Shown here: positions 9,281 through 17,727 of the stretch, piece after piece | Layout: each line of letters begins with the position of its first letter | Numbering within the stretch: position 1 is the first letter of the stretch | Assembly: GCF_000744225.1 (NCBI RefSeq) | Contig: NZ_JQLN01000005.1 | Location: 1,302,001 to 1,366,000, forward strand | Length of the DNA: 64,000 nucleotides | Source: Kitasatospora mediocidica KCTC 9733 | GTDB taxonomy: Bacteria; Actinomycetota; Actinomycetes; Streptomycetales; Streptomycetaceae | Reading direction: 5' to 3' | Made by a program: the position numbers and the translations under genes | Notes under the pieces: generated by a model | Database searches by the model: none | What the model was told of the DNA's origin: nothing | The model's input: only the letters and a program-made list of their open reading frames with translations

Positions 9281-10495
9281 TCACTCGTGCCGCAGGGCGT
9301 CGATGGGACGCAGCGAAGCGGCCCGGTTGGCCGGGTAGCTGCCGAAGAAGAGTCCGATCGCCACGGCGATCGCGAAGGCGCCGAGCACCGACGAGGGGAT
9401 CACCACCGGCACGATCCCGACGACCTTGAAGTGCGAGCCGATGAGTCCGACCGCGACTCCGAGCCCCGCCCCCAGCACCGACAGCAGGGTCGACTCGGTG
9501 AGGAACTGGCCCAGGATCACCGCCTTGGGCGCGCCCAGGGCCTTGCGGATGCCGATCTCCCGGGTCCGCTCGGTGACCGTGACCAGCATGATGTTGGTGA
9601 TCCCGATCCCGCCGACCAGCAGCGAGATCGCGGCCACCGCGCCGAGCAGCACGGTGAAGGTCTTGGTGGTGCTCTCCCGCGCGGTGAGCAGGGAGGCCTG
9701 GTTGCTCACCCGGAAGTCGAGCTTGGTGGGGTCGGTCAGCGAGTGCGTCCCCATCAGGACCGAGGTGATCTCGGACTGGGCCTGCGTGGTGGTGTCGGCG
9801 GAGGTCGCCTGCACCAGGATCTGGCTGACCGAGCTGAAGCCGGTGAAGGCGTTCTGCACGGTCGGCAGCGGTGCGATCACCACGTCGTCCGGGTCGCTGA
9901 AGCCGGTGCTGCCGCCCTTGGTCTGGAGCACGCCGACCACCGTGAACGGCGTGCCGCCCAGGCTGATGCTCTTGCCGACCGGGTCGTCGGTGTCGAAGAG
10001 CTGGGTGGCGGTGGTGGACCCGATGACCGCGACCTTGCGGGCGTTCAGCACGTCGTCGGCGCTGAAGTAGTCTCCCTTGGCGATCTTCTCGTTGGCTGTC
10101 TCGAAGTACGCCGGGTAGGTGCCCAGGACCGAGCCGGGGGTGTAGGAGATGTCCCCGTAGATCGCGGTGGCGCTGGTGGAGACCACCGGGGCGACGGACT
10201 TGATGTCCGGCGCGGCGGACGGGTCGGCCAGGGCCTTGGCATCGGCCACGGTGAGCTTCTTGGTGGTGGCCGCGCTGCGCGAGCCGCCGAAGGACGCACC
10301 GGAGCTGACGGTCAGCGAGTTGGTGCCGAGCGAGGTGATCGAGTTCTTCACCGCGGCGGAGGAGCCGTTGCCCACCGCGAGCAGCAGGATCACCGAGGCG
10401 ACACCGATCAGCACACCGAGCATGGTGAGCGCGGAGCGCACCTTGTTGGCGGCCAGGCCGCCGATGGCGAAGCGAAGGATCTGCCAGAAGATCAC
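9281..10495 (-). CDS. MacB/FtsX-type ABC transporter permease
   Basis: A 404-residue permease with one N-terminal helix, a large extracytoplasmic MacB-periplasmic-core-like domain (~45-275) and three C-terminal helices, the standard layout for MacB-type mechanotransmission ABC systems. Motifs include ALTMLGVLIGVASVILL near the start and TERTREIGIRKALGAPK at the cytoplasmic elbow. It starts with GTG inside the stop codon of the ATPase gene (4-bp overlap). Together with the adaptor and ATPase it should export a peptide, drug or envelope component; the substrate is not evident. Confidence 0.93.
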   Translation of the reverse strand: MIFWQILRFAIGGLAANKVRSALTMLGVLIGVASVILLLAVGNGSSAAVKNSITSLGTNSLTVSSGASFGGSRSAATTKKLTVADAKALADPSAAPDIKSVAPVVSTSATAIYGDISYTPGSVLGTYPAYFETANEKIAKGDYFSADDVLNARKVAVIGSTTATQLFDTDDPVGKSISLGGTPFTVVGVLQTKGGSTGFSDPDDVVIAPLPTVQNAFTGFSSVSQILVQATSADTTTQAQSEITSVLMGTHSLTDPTKLDFRVSNQASLLTARESTTKTFTVLLGAVAAISLLVGGIGITNIMLVTVTERTREIGIRKALGAPKAVILGQFLTESTLLSVLGAGLGVAVGLIGSHFKVVGIVPVVIPSSVLGAFAIAVAIGLFFGSYPANRAASLRPIDALRHE

Positions 10496-11364
10496 TGCCG
10501 GCCTCCGATCAGTTCACCGGCGGCGGCGCGCTGACGCAGCTGGGCCGCGAGCACCGGCGGCGGGCCGGCGACCGGCCCCTGCCGGACGTCCGAGATCACC
10601 TTGCCGTCGACCAGCCGCAGCACGCGCTTGGCGTGCATGGCCACCTCGTCCTCGTGGGTGATCAGCACGACCGTTCGTCCGGTCGCGTTCAGTCCGTCGA
10701 TGATCTGCAGTACCTCTTCGGTGGAGTGGCTGTCCAGGTTTCCGGTCGGCTCGTCCGCGAGCAGCATCGCCGGAGCGGTGACCAGCGCCCTCGCGACCGC
10801 GACACGCTGCTGCTGACCGCCGGACAGCTCGTTGGGCTTGTGCCCGGACCGCTCGGAGAGGCCGACCAGCGAGAGCGCGGCCAGCGCGCGCTTGCGGCGC
10901 TCGGCGGCCTTGACCCCCGCGTAGGCGAGCGGCAGCTCGACCTGCGCGAGGGCGCTGGTGCGGGGCACCAGGTTGAACGACTGGAAGATGAAGCCGATCT
11001 TGCGGTTGCGGACCAGGGAGAGCTGCTGCTCGTCCAGGTGTCCGACGTCGATGCCGTCCAGCAGGTACCGCCCGGCGGTCGGAACGTCGAGGCAACCCAG
11101 GATGTTCATCAGGGTCGACTTGCCGGAACCCGAACTACCCATCACCGCGACGAAGTCGCCCTCGTCGATGTCCAGGCTGACGCCTGCCGGCAGACCGGTC
11201 TCCGGATCGTCCGGGCCGCGCAGCGCGTGGACCGTCGCGTCACCGTGGCCGTAGGCCTTGGTGAGCCGCTGGATCTGGATGACCGGGACCGGCGTGGCCG
11301 GACCGGTCTCGGTCTCGGGGGTGGGAGCGGTACCGGAGTGACGCGCTCGGCCGCGCCGGGCCAT
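10492..11364 (-). CDS. MacB/LolD-type ABC transporter ATPase
   Basis: A 290-residue ATP-binding subunit. Visible motifs are Walker A GSSGSGKST, Q-loop FIFQSFNLVPRTSA, signature LSGGQQQRVAVARALV, Walker B MLLADEPTGNLD and the switch His in LITHED. Between strand 1 and the ABC core there is a small insert (RGPDDPETGLPAG) that is not usual for LolD proteins. A ~27-residue Thr/Pro/Glu-rich N-terminal extension precedes the core. The ATG overlaps the adaptor stop as ATGA, and the stop overlaps the permease start. Confidence 0.95.
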   Translation of the reverse strand: MARRGRARHSGTAPTPETETGPATPVPVIQIQRLTKAYGHGDATVHALRGPDDPETGLPAGVSLDIDEGDFVAVMGSSGSGKSTLMNILGCLDVPTAGRYLLDGIDVGHLDEQQLSLVRNRKIGFIFQSFNLVPRTSALAQVELPLAYAGVKAAERRKRALAALSLVGLSERSGHKPNELSGGQQQRVAVARALVTAPAMLLADEPTGNLDSHSTEEVLQIIDGLNATGRTVVLITHEDEVAMHAKRVLRLVDGKVISDVRQGPVAGPPPVLAAQLRQRAAAGELIGGRQ

Positions 11365-12917
11365 CAGTTGCCGCCCCGGGCGCTGCCGCCGCCACCGGCA
11401 CGACCGCCGCCGCCACCGGCGCCGCCGCCGAAGCCGGCCACTCCCGCGCCGCCCGGGAAGGCGCCGCTCGGGAAGCCCGAACCGCTGCCGGCCGTGGCCG
11501 AGGCGATCTGCAGCTTGTCGCCGACGTTGAGGCCGGAGACCACCTGGACGGTGGAGTCACCCACCACGCCGACCGTGACGCTGACCCGCGAGGTGGTGCC
11601 GTCCGGCTTCACCAGGGTCGCGGTGCGCGTGGTGCCGGTGCCGGCCAGCGCCGCCGCCGGGACGGAGAGCGCGTTGTCGGCCTCACCGGTGACGACCGAG
11701 ACGGTGGCGCTCAGGCCGGTCCGCAGGGTGCTGGTGTCACCGTTGATCTGGAGCGTCGCGGCGTACTGGACCGCCGCGCTGGCACCGGTGCTGCTCGAGA
11801 CGGGCAGCGAACTGACCGACAGCACCGTGGCGTTGAGGACCGTGCTGGACTGCGCGTTGAGCGTGACGGTGGCCGCCTCGCCCTTCTTGAGCTTCAGCGA
11901 GTCGAGCTCGGAGAAGTCCGCGGTCACCTGCATTCCGGTCGGGTTGGTGAGCACGATGAAGCCGCTCGGGGCGCTGGAGGTCGAGGAGCCGGTGGTCTTG
12001 CTGCTGCTGCTCGCGCCGCTGCCGGAGCTGCCGGAGCCCGACGAGTCGCCGGTCCCGGTGCCGGAGACGGTGTCGCCGACCTTGTTGGAGATCGACGCGA
12101 CCGTGCCGCCCTCGGAGGCGGTCAGGGTGGTGCCGGCCAGCCCCGCCTGGGCGTTGGTCAGGGTGATCTGCGCGGCACTGAGCTGCTGCTGGGCCTGCGT
12201 CACCTGCTGTTCGGCCTGGGCCACGGCGTCGGGGTCGACGGTGGTGGTCGTGATGGTGGTGGTCTGCGGGGCCGGCGCGGTGTTGCCGCCGCCACCGGAG
12301 TTGGTGGCGCTGCCCGCACCGTTGCCGCCGGTGGCATTGGCGGTGTTGCCGGTGACCGTGCCGCCACCGACGCTGCCGCTGCCGCTGCCGCTGCCGCCGG
12401 AGCGCGACGTCGAGCCCGGGGCGGTCGGCGCGCCGGTGGCGTTGGCCGTGACGAAGGAGGACTGCACCGTGCCGCCCGACACCGGCTTGGTCGTGGTCGT
12501 GGTGACCCCGGCCTGGGCCTTGGTGAGGTTGGCCTCGGCGGTGTTCAGTGCGGCCTGCGCGCTGGTCACGCCGCCCTGGGCGGTGGTCAGCTGCTGCTGG
12601 GCCTGGGTCATGTCGACGGTGGCGAGGACCTCGCCCGCCGTCACCGTGTCGCCCACCGAGACCTTGACGGCCGTGAGCTTGCCACCGGTGACGAAGTTCT
12701 GTCCGGCGTCGGACGGGGAGGAGAGGGCACCGGATCCGGACACGGTGGCCAGGACCGTGCCCTTGGTCACGGTCGCGCTGCGGGTGGTCGGCTTACTGGC
12801 GGCAGCACTGCTGCCGCTGGTCACGGTGGTGTAAGCCAGGGCGCCTCCGGCGAGGAGGGCCACACCGAGTACTGAGTTGACGAGGACGGCACCACGCCGT
12901 CGCGGGAGGACCTTCAT
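11364..12917 (-). CDS. HlyD/MacA-type efflux adaptor with Gly/Ser/Thr-rich inserts
   Basis: A ~517-residue periplasmic-adaptor-family protein. It has an N-terminal helix (~9-30), a lipoyl/barrel-sandwich half (VKVSVGDTVTAGEVLATVD), a coiled-coil hairpin (QAQQQLTTAQ ... AEQQVTQAQQQLSAAQ) and a beta-barrel region (MQVTADFSELDSLKLKKGE). The hairpin tips are replaced by ~90 residues of Gly/Ser/Thr/Asn-rich sequence, a second Ser/Gly insert follows the second lipoyl half, and the tail is Gly-rich. The ATG at 12917 (MKVLPRRRG) puts the helix near the N-terminus, although its ribosome site is weak; a TTG at 12983 is the alternative. It is first in the operon and should couple the MacB-like transporter to the cell wall side. 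Confidence 0.88.
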   Translation of the reverse strand: MKVLPRRRGAVLVNSVLGVALLAGGALAYTTVTSGSSAAASKPTTRSATVTKGTVLATVSGSGALSSPSDAGQNFVTGGKLTAVKVSVGDTVTAGEVLATVDMTQAQQQLTTAQGGVTSAQAALNTAEANLTKAQAGVTTTTTKPVSGGTVQSSFVTANATGAPTAPGSTSRSGGSGSGSGSVGGGTVTGNTANATGGNGAGSATNSGGGGNTAPAPQTTTITTTTVDPDAVAQAEQQVTQAQQQLSAAQITLTNAQAGLAGTTLTASEGGTVASISNKVGDTVSGTGTGDSSGSGSSGSGASSSSKTTGSSTSSAPSGFIVLTNPTGMQVTADFSELDSLKLKKGEAATVTLNAQSSTVLNATVLSVSSLPVSSSTGASAAVQYAATLQINGDTSTLRTGLSATVSVVTGEADNALSVPAAALAGTGTTRTATLVKPDGTTSRVSVTVGVVGDSTVQVVSGLNVGDKLQIASATAGSGSGFPSGAFPGGAGVAGFGGGAGGGGGRAGGGGSARGGN

Positions 12918-13181
12918 AGCGCACAAGAGTTGCCTGGCGCTCTTGCGAAGTCCTGACCGACGACTGAGAGCCCGCTGAATCAATCAGGGGAAGCAAGATC
13001 GGACATAACGATACATAGCACCGCTGTAGGCCCGGGTTTACGGAGGCGCTGTTGGCGGAACTCTCAGGATTTTCCCAGGCATCTGGTCCGCAGCCTTTAA
13101 TCCTGGCCGGGGAACCGGACGCCGGGCGCCGTCCTGCTGGGAGAATGACGGACCGTCACCCTTACGTTGTCGGAGGCAGCC

Positions 13182-13574
13182 TTGAGTTCAGCCCTGCACA
13201 GCATCACGTTCGACTGCACGGACGCCTACGGCCTCGCCCGCTTCTGGTCGCGGGTGACCGGCTGGCCCCTGGGGGAGGACGACGTCCCGGGCGACCCGGA
13301 GGCCGCCGTGATCCCGCCGGCCCACGTCGGCGGGCCCCGGCTGCTCTTCATCACGGTGCCCGAGCCGAAGGCCGTGAAGAACCGGGTCCACCTCGACCTC
13401 CAGCCCGACGACCGCACCCGGGACGAGGAGGTCCGGCGGCTGTTGGACCTCGGCGCGACCCTCGTCCAGGACGAGCGCAGGCCCGACGGCACCGGCTGGG
13501 CCGTCCTCGCCGATCCCGAGGGCAACGAGCTGTGCGTCGAGCGCAGCGCCGCCGAACGGGCCGCGACGGCCTGA
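13182..13574 (+). CDS. VOC (glyoxalase/bleomycin-resistance) fold protein
   Basis: A 130-residue single-domain VOC protein (SALHSITFDCTDAYGLARFW at the start, VHLDLQPDDR in the middle and VLADPEGNELCVE at the end, the usual strand-metal-ligand positions). The TTG at 13182 is preferred to the TTG at 13167 because GGAGG sits 5 bases before it. It is one of the small glyoxalase-like proteins common in streptomycetes; substrate unknown. It is divergent from the export operon and convergent with the aminotransferase gene. Confidence 0.85.
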   Translation: MSSALHSITFDCTDAYGLARFWSRVTGWPLGEDDVPGDPEAAVIPPAHVGGPRLLFITVPEPKAVKNRVHLDLQPDDRTRDEEVRRLLDLGATLVQDERRPDGTGWAVLADPEGNELCVERSAAERAATA

Positions 13575-13590
13575 GCTCCCGAACCCGGCC

Positions 13591-13615
13591 GGGGTCCCGA
13601 GGCGCTCGGGACCCC
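13591..13615. terminator. Bidirectional hairpin between the VOC and aminotransferase genes
   Basis: GGGGTCCCGAG and CTCGGGACCCC form an 11-bp perfect stem with a 3-nt loop, in the 59 bp between two convergent genes. It can serve both strands. Confidence 0.75.
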
Positions 13616-13633
13616 AGCCGGTCAGGGCTCCGT

Positions 13634-14713
13634 TCAGAGCTCCTTGCGGAACGCCTGCGCGACGCCGAGGAAGAGGTCGTTGCCCGCCACCTCGCCGATC
13701 GTCACGCGCACACCCTCACCGGCGAACGGCCGGACGATGACGCCGGCCGCGGTGCAGGCCTCGGCGAACTCGACGGTCCGCTCGCCCAGCCGCAGCCAGA
13801 CGAAGTTGGCCTGCGAGTCCGCGAGCGTCCAGCCCTGCTCGGTGAGCGCCGCGACCACCCGGGTGCGCTCGGTGACCAGGGCCTCCACCCGCACCATCAG
13901 GGCGTCCTCGGCGCGCAGCGAGGCGACCGCCGCGTCCTGGGCCAGCTGGCTGACGCCGAACGGGACACCCGTCTTGCGCAGCGCGGTGGCCACCGGCTCG
14001 TGCGCGATGGCGAAGCCGATCCGCAGGCCGGCCAGGCCGTACGCCTTGGAGAAGGTGCGCAGCACGCAGACGTTCGGGCGGTCGCGGTAGAGCTCGACGC
14101 CGTCCGGGACGAGCTCGTCGCGCAGGAACTCGCGGTAGGCCTCGTCCACGACCACCAGGATGTCGCCGGGGACGGCGTCCAGGAAGCGCTCCAGCTCGGG
14201 GCGGCGGATCGCCACACCGGTCGGGTTGTTCGGGTTGCAGACGAAGATCAGCCGGGTCCGCGGGGTGATCGCCGCGAGCATCGCGTCGAGGTCGTGCTCC
14301 TCCCCCGCCGTCAGCGGCACCGGCACCGGGGTGGCACCGGCCACCTGGGTGATGATCGGGTAGGCCTCGAAGGAGCGCCAGGCGAAGATCACCTCGTCGC
14401 CCGGGCCGGCCGTGGATAGCACCAGCGACTGGGCCACACCCACCGAGCCGGGGCCGGTGGCGATGTGCTCGGCGGGGACGCCGAAGCGCTGGGCCAGCTC
14501 GGCGGTCAGCTCGGTGACGGCCATGTCCGGGTAGCGGTTGAAGGAGCCGGCCGCCGCGACGGCGGACTCCAGCACGCCGGGCAGCGGCTCGTACGGGTTC
14601 TCGTTGGAGGACAACTTGAAGGCGTCGGCGCCGGCCGGCTTGCCGGGCTTGTAGGTGGGGATGCCGTCGAGGCTCGGGCGAAGCCGCGGGCCCTGCGCTG
14701 CCGTACCGCTCAC
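13634..14713 (-). CDS. HisC-type class I/II aminotransferase
   Basis: A 359-residue PLP-dependent enzyme of the histidinol-phosphate/aromatic aminotransferase group. The GTG at 14713 is chosen for its GAAGGAGAG ribosome site; the frame is open 95 codons further but without support. The PLP lysine is in TFSKAYGLAGLRIG, with CNPNNPTG and DEAYREF typical of the fold. It stands alone, not in a his operon, so it may act on histidinol phosphate or on aromatic amino acids (Pat-like). Divergent from a LacI regulator across a 366-bp gap that contains a palindrome over its probable -35. Confidence 0.88.
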   Translation of the reverse strand: MSGTAAQGPRLRPSLDGIPTYKPGKPAGADAFKLSSNENPYEPLPGVLESAVAAAGSFNRYPDMAVTELTAELAQRFGVPAEHIATGPGSVGVAQSLVLSTAGPGDEVIFAWRSFEAYPIITQVAGATPVPVPLTAGEEHDLDAMLAAITPRTRLIFVCNPNNPTGVAIRRPELERFLDAVPGDILVVVDEAYREFLRDELVPDGVELYRDRPNVCVLRTFSKAYGLAGLRIGFAIAHEPVATALRKTGVPFGVSQLAQDAAVASLRAEDALMVRVEALVTERTRVVAALTEQGWTLADSQANFVWLRLGERTVEFAEACTAAGVIVRPFAGEGVRVTIGEVAGNDLFLGVAQAFRKEL

Positions 14714-15079
14714 GGTGGTGCTCTCCTTCGTCTGTCGGAGCCGGTTTCCTGGGACCGGCCCTGCGGGGCATCGCCCCGGTGCCGCGTGTGCGCCCCGGCG
14801 CGTTGGTGTGCGCTGGTCGCGGCAGGCGGCGTGTTCCCCGGTCGGGTGCTGAGAACGATACCGAGCACGCTCACCCGTAGGGGTGAGATGTCCGGTCGGG
14901 TTACCGATGCGGATCAGCCATTGTCCCTCGTTCCGATGGCACATGTCAGAGGTAATCGGCCGAAACCAGACCCCCGATCCAAGGGGTGATCCGGTCATAA
15001 GTCATGGAGAAACGTATCTTCAGCCCCGTCCGGCGGCCTGGTCCCGAGAACCGCTGACGCCCCATACGATCGGTGCGCC
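14714..15079. promoter_or_regulatory. Divergent promoter region with an 18-bp palindrome
   Basis: No gene was seen in this 366-bp gap. It holds CTCACCCGTAGGGGTGAG at 14870-14887 (7-bp arms, 4-bp centre). On the minus strand a -10-like TATCGT lies at 14860-14855, which would place the palindrome over the -35 of the aminotransferase promoter. On the plus strand TACGAT at 15065-15070 is a -10-like element only 9 bases before the LacI start, suggesting a leaderless or nearly leaderless mRNA. Confidence 0.5.
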
Positions 15080-16237
15080 ATGACAGCAGCAGCCAACCAG
15101 AGCGGTCGGCGACCCACGACCTCACGACGTCTGGAGCGGGCCGGCATCCGGGACGTGGCAGCAGCCGCCGGAGTGTCCATCACCACCGTCTCCGACGCCC
15201 TGAACGGTAAGGGCCGCCTGCCCGACGAAACCCGCAGCCGGGTGCGCGAGGTCGCCGAGCGCCTCGGCTACCGGCCGTCCGCCGCCGCCCGGACGCTGCG
15301 CACCGGCCGGTCCGGACTGATCGGACTGACCGTCACCACCTACGGCGAGGAGCCGTTCACCTTCACCGAGTTCGCCTACTTCGCCGAGATGGCCCGCGCC
15401 GCCACCAGCGCCGCGCTCGGCCGCGGCTACGCGCTGGTCGTCCTGCCGGCCTCCTCCCGCCACGACGTCTGGAGCAACGTCGCGCTGGACGGCACCGTGG
15501 TGATCGACCCCGCCGACCAGGACCCGCTGGTCAGCGAGCTGTACCGGTCCGGCGTGCCCGTGGTCAGCGACGGCAAGCCCGGCAACTGCCCGGTCACCGC
15601 CTGGGTCGACAACGACCACGAGGCCGCCGTGCTGAACATCCTGGAGCACCTCAGCGAGGCCGGCGCCCGCCGGATCGGCCTGCTCACCGGCACCAGCACC
15701 GACACCTACACCCGGCTCAGCACCGACGCCTACCTCGGCTGGTGCGACCGGGTCGGCCAGGAGCCGGTGTACGAGGCCTACCCGGCGCACGACCCGGCCG
15801 CCGGTGCGGTCGCCGCCGACCGGCTGCTGGCCCGTCCCGACCGCCCGGACGCCGTCTACGGTCTCTTCGACCCCAACGGCACCGACCTGCTCGCCGCCGC
15901 CCGCCGGTACGGCCTGCGGGTCCCCGAGGAACTGCTGCTGGTCTGCTGCAGCGAGAGCGACGTCTACGCCGGCACCGAGCCGCCGATCACCACCCTCTCG
16001 CTCAAGCCGCGCCGGATCGGGACCACCGTCGTCAACCTGCTGATCGACGCGATCGAGGGGGTCGACTCGGGCACCGGGGTGGACATCGCCCGGCTCTTCC
16101 CGCCGCGCTACCGGACCGCCGGCACCGGACCGCCGCCGGGGACCCTGATGCCCACCGAACTGATCGTCCGTGCCTCGTCACAGCGTCGCAGCCCCCGAAC
16201 CACCGTCAGCCCGCCCCGCCCGCCGGGCGAGGTCTGA
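15080..16237 (+). CDS. LacI-family transcriptional regulator
   Basis: A 385-residue regulator. The N-terminal HTH (IRDVAAAAGVSITTVSDALNGKG, then LGYRPSAAARTLRTGRSG as the hinge) is followed by a periplasmic-binding-protein-like sensor domain. The C-terminus carries a Pro/Arg-rich tail. The conserved ALN-G element of the HTH is intact, so DNA binding is expected. The gene is divergent from the HisC-type aminotransferase, which is a plausible target along with its own promoter. No ribosome site is evident; a -10-like TACGAT lies just upstream. Confidence 0.93.
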   Translation: MTAAANQSGRRPTTSRRLERAGIRDVAAAAGVSITTVSDALNGKGRLPDETRSRVREVAERLGYRPSAAARTLRTGRSGLIGLTVTTYGEEPFTFTEFAYFAEMARAATSAALGRGYALVVLPASSRHDVWSNVALDGTVVIDPADQDPLVSELYRSGVPVVSDGKPGNCPVTAWVDNDHEAAVLNILEHLSEAGARRIGLLTGTSTDTYTRLSTDAYLGWCDRVGQEPVYEAYPAHDPAAGAVAADRLLARPDRPDAVYGLFDPNGTDLLAAARRYGLRVPEELLLVCCSESDVYAGTEPPITTLSLKPRRIGTTVVNLLIDAIEGVDSGTGVDIARLFPPRYRTAGTGPPPGTLMPTELIVRASSQRRSPRTTVSPPRPPGEV

Positions 16238-16350
16238 GGGCGGTCGGCGGGTGCGCGCCGACCGGTCCGGGCCTCCCGGCGGGGCCTGGCGGGGTACGTT
16301 CGTACAGATTGGATACCCACCGGGTGAGGACGACGGGAGAGTGGTCTTCC

Positions 16351-16356
16351 TATGAT
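16351..16356 (+). promoter_or_regulatory. -10 element giving a leaderless mRNA
   Basis: TATGAT is a near-consensus -10 whose last base is only 6 bases before the ATG at 16363. Transcription would start at or next to the A of the start codon, and no Shine-Dalgarno sequence is present. No good -35 was seen. A GTACG-TT-CGTAC inverted repeat lies upstream at 16294-16305. Confidence 0.55.
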
Positions 16357-16362
16357 GGGCGA

Positions 16363-17547
16363 ATGACTCCCGAGGACCGCTTCCCCGGGCCTGATCTGTC
16401 CCACTCAGGCCCCCACCCGCACCAGGACCTCGACGTGCTGCCGTACGGCTCGTATCACGAGCCCAATCCGCAGCAGGAGTACCAGGGTTCACCGGGCGAG
16501 CAGGTCGTCGGGCAGGACCCGACCTACAGCGGGTACGGCGGCGCGCGGTACCTGGAGCAGCACTGGCCGGTGGGCGAGGCCCACGGGCAGGCGCAGGTGC
16601 CCGGGCACGACCAGGCAGCGGCGCAGGGCCAGGTGCGGCCCCTGGACCACGACGATCCGCCGACCATCGAGCTCGGCCCGCCGCTGACCGAGGAGGACCT
16701 CCGCGCGGCGGGCTACCAGCCGGTCGAGGACCCGGGCCCGGTCGGCCCGCTCTACGTGGTCGGCGACGTGCACGGCTACCTCGACGAGCTGGTCGGCGAG
16801 CTGCGCCGGCAGAACCTGATCGACGCCGAGGGCCACTGGTCGGCCGGCCGCTCGCGGGTCTGGTTCCTCGGCGACTTCACCGACCGCGGCCCGGACGGCA
16901 TCGGCGTCATCGACCTGGTGATGCAGCTGGCCGCCGAGGCGGCCGCCGCCGGCGGGTACTGCCGGGCCCTGATGGGCAATCACGAGCTGCTCTTCCTCGG
17001 CGCCCACCGCTACGGCGACGAGCCCGTGCAGTCCACCGCGGGCACCGCCTCGTTCCGCGCCGCCTGGCTGCTCAACGGCGGCCAGCAGCACGACCTGGAA
17101 CGGCTGGAGGGCCACCACATCAGCTGGCTCTCCCGGCTGCCGGCGATCGCGCTGGAGGACGGCCACCTGCTGCTGCACTCGGACACCACGTCGTACCTGG
17201 AGTACGGCGCCTCCATCGACGAGGTCAACGACGCCGTCCACGACCTCCTCGCCGACGAGGGCGCCGACGAGTGGTGGGACGCCTTCCGCCGGTTCACCAA
17301 GCGGTTCGCGTTCCGCGGCCCGGGCGGCCCCACGGCGGCCGGCGAGCTGCTCGGGACGTACGGCGGTCACCGGGTGGTGCACGGGCACAGCCCGATCCCG
17401 TACCTGACCGGCGAGGCCAACTCGGACAGCGGCGAGCGCCCGTACGTGCCCGGCCCGTACATCTACGCGGACGAGCTGGCCGTCGCGATGGACGGCGGGG
17501 TCACCATGGAGGGCCGGTTGCTGGTCGCCCGGCTGCCGCTCGACTGA
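16363..17547 (+). CDS. PPP-type metallophosphoesterase with disordered N-terminus
   Basis: A 394-residue calcineurin-like phosphatase. The first ~120 residues are rich in Pro, Gln, His and Gly and look disordered; the catalytic domain follows with GDVHGYLDEL, FLGDFTDRGPDG, LMGNHELLFLG and VHGHSPI, the metal-binding motifs of bacterial PPP serine/threonine or bis-nucleoside phosphatases. Substrate unknown; cytosolic (no signal peptide). The ATG at 16363 follows a -10 by 6 bases, so the start is probably leaderless. A much longer in-frame extension to 15742 overlaps the LacI gene and is rejected. Confidence 0.88.
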   Translation: MTPEDRFPGPDLSHSGPHPHQDLDVLPYGSYHEPNPQQEYQGSPGEQVVGQDPTYSGYGGARYLEQHWPVGEAHGQAQVPGHDQAAAQGQVRPLDHDDPPTIELGPPLTEEDLRAAGYQPVEDPGPVGPLYVVGDVHGYLDELVGELRRQNLIDAEGHWSAGRSRVWFLGDFTDRGPDGIGVIDLVMQLAAEAAAAGGYCRALMGNHELLFLGAHRYGDEPVQSTAGTASFRAAWLLNGGQQHDLERLEGHHISWLSRLPAIALEDGHLLLHSDTTSYLEYGASIDEVNDAVHDLLADEGADEWWDAFRRFTKRFAFRGPGGPTAAGELLGTYGGHRVVHGHSPIPYLTGEANSDSGERPYVPGPYIYADELAVAMDGGVTMEGRLLVARLPLD

Positions 17548-17727
17548 CCGCGCGTCCACAGGGTCGCTGACCTGGTTCGCAGTCGAATATCTGGAAACGG
17601 ACTGTCAGCACCGGCCCCCCGGCCCCTACCATCGAGGGACCACCCCAGGCGTCCGCGCCCACCCACGTCGGCCGCCCCGAGCCTGCCGGTGGCCGTCCAC
17701 CTCCCTGACGGAGCGAACGGGGTAGTC

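Noticed and set aside
14714..15079. Small genes in the hisC-LacI gap
   Set aside because: Short frames exist but lack ribosome sites and codon bias; the gap looks regulatory.
15742..16362. Upstream in-frame extension of the metallophosphatase gene
   Set aside because: It overlaps the LacI gene and is low-complexity; the leaderless ATG at 16363 is better supported.
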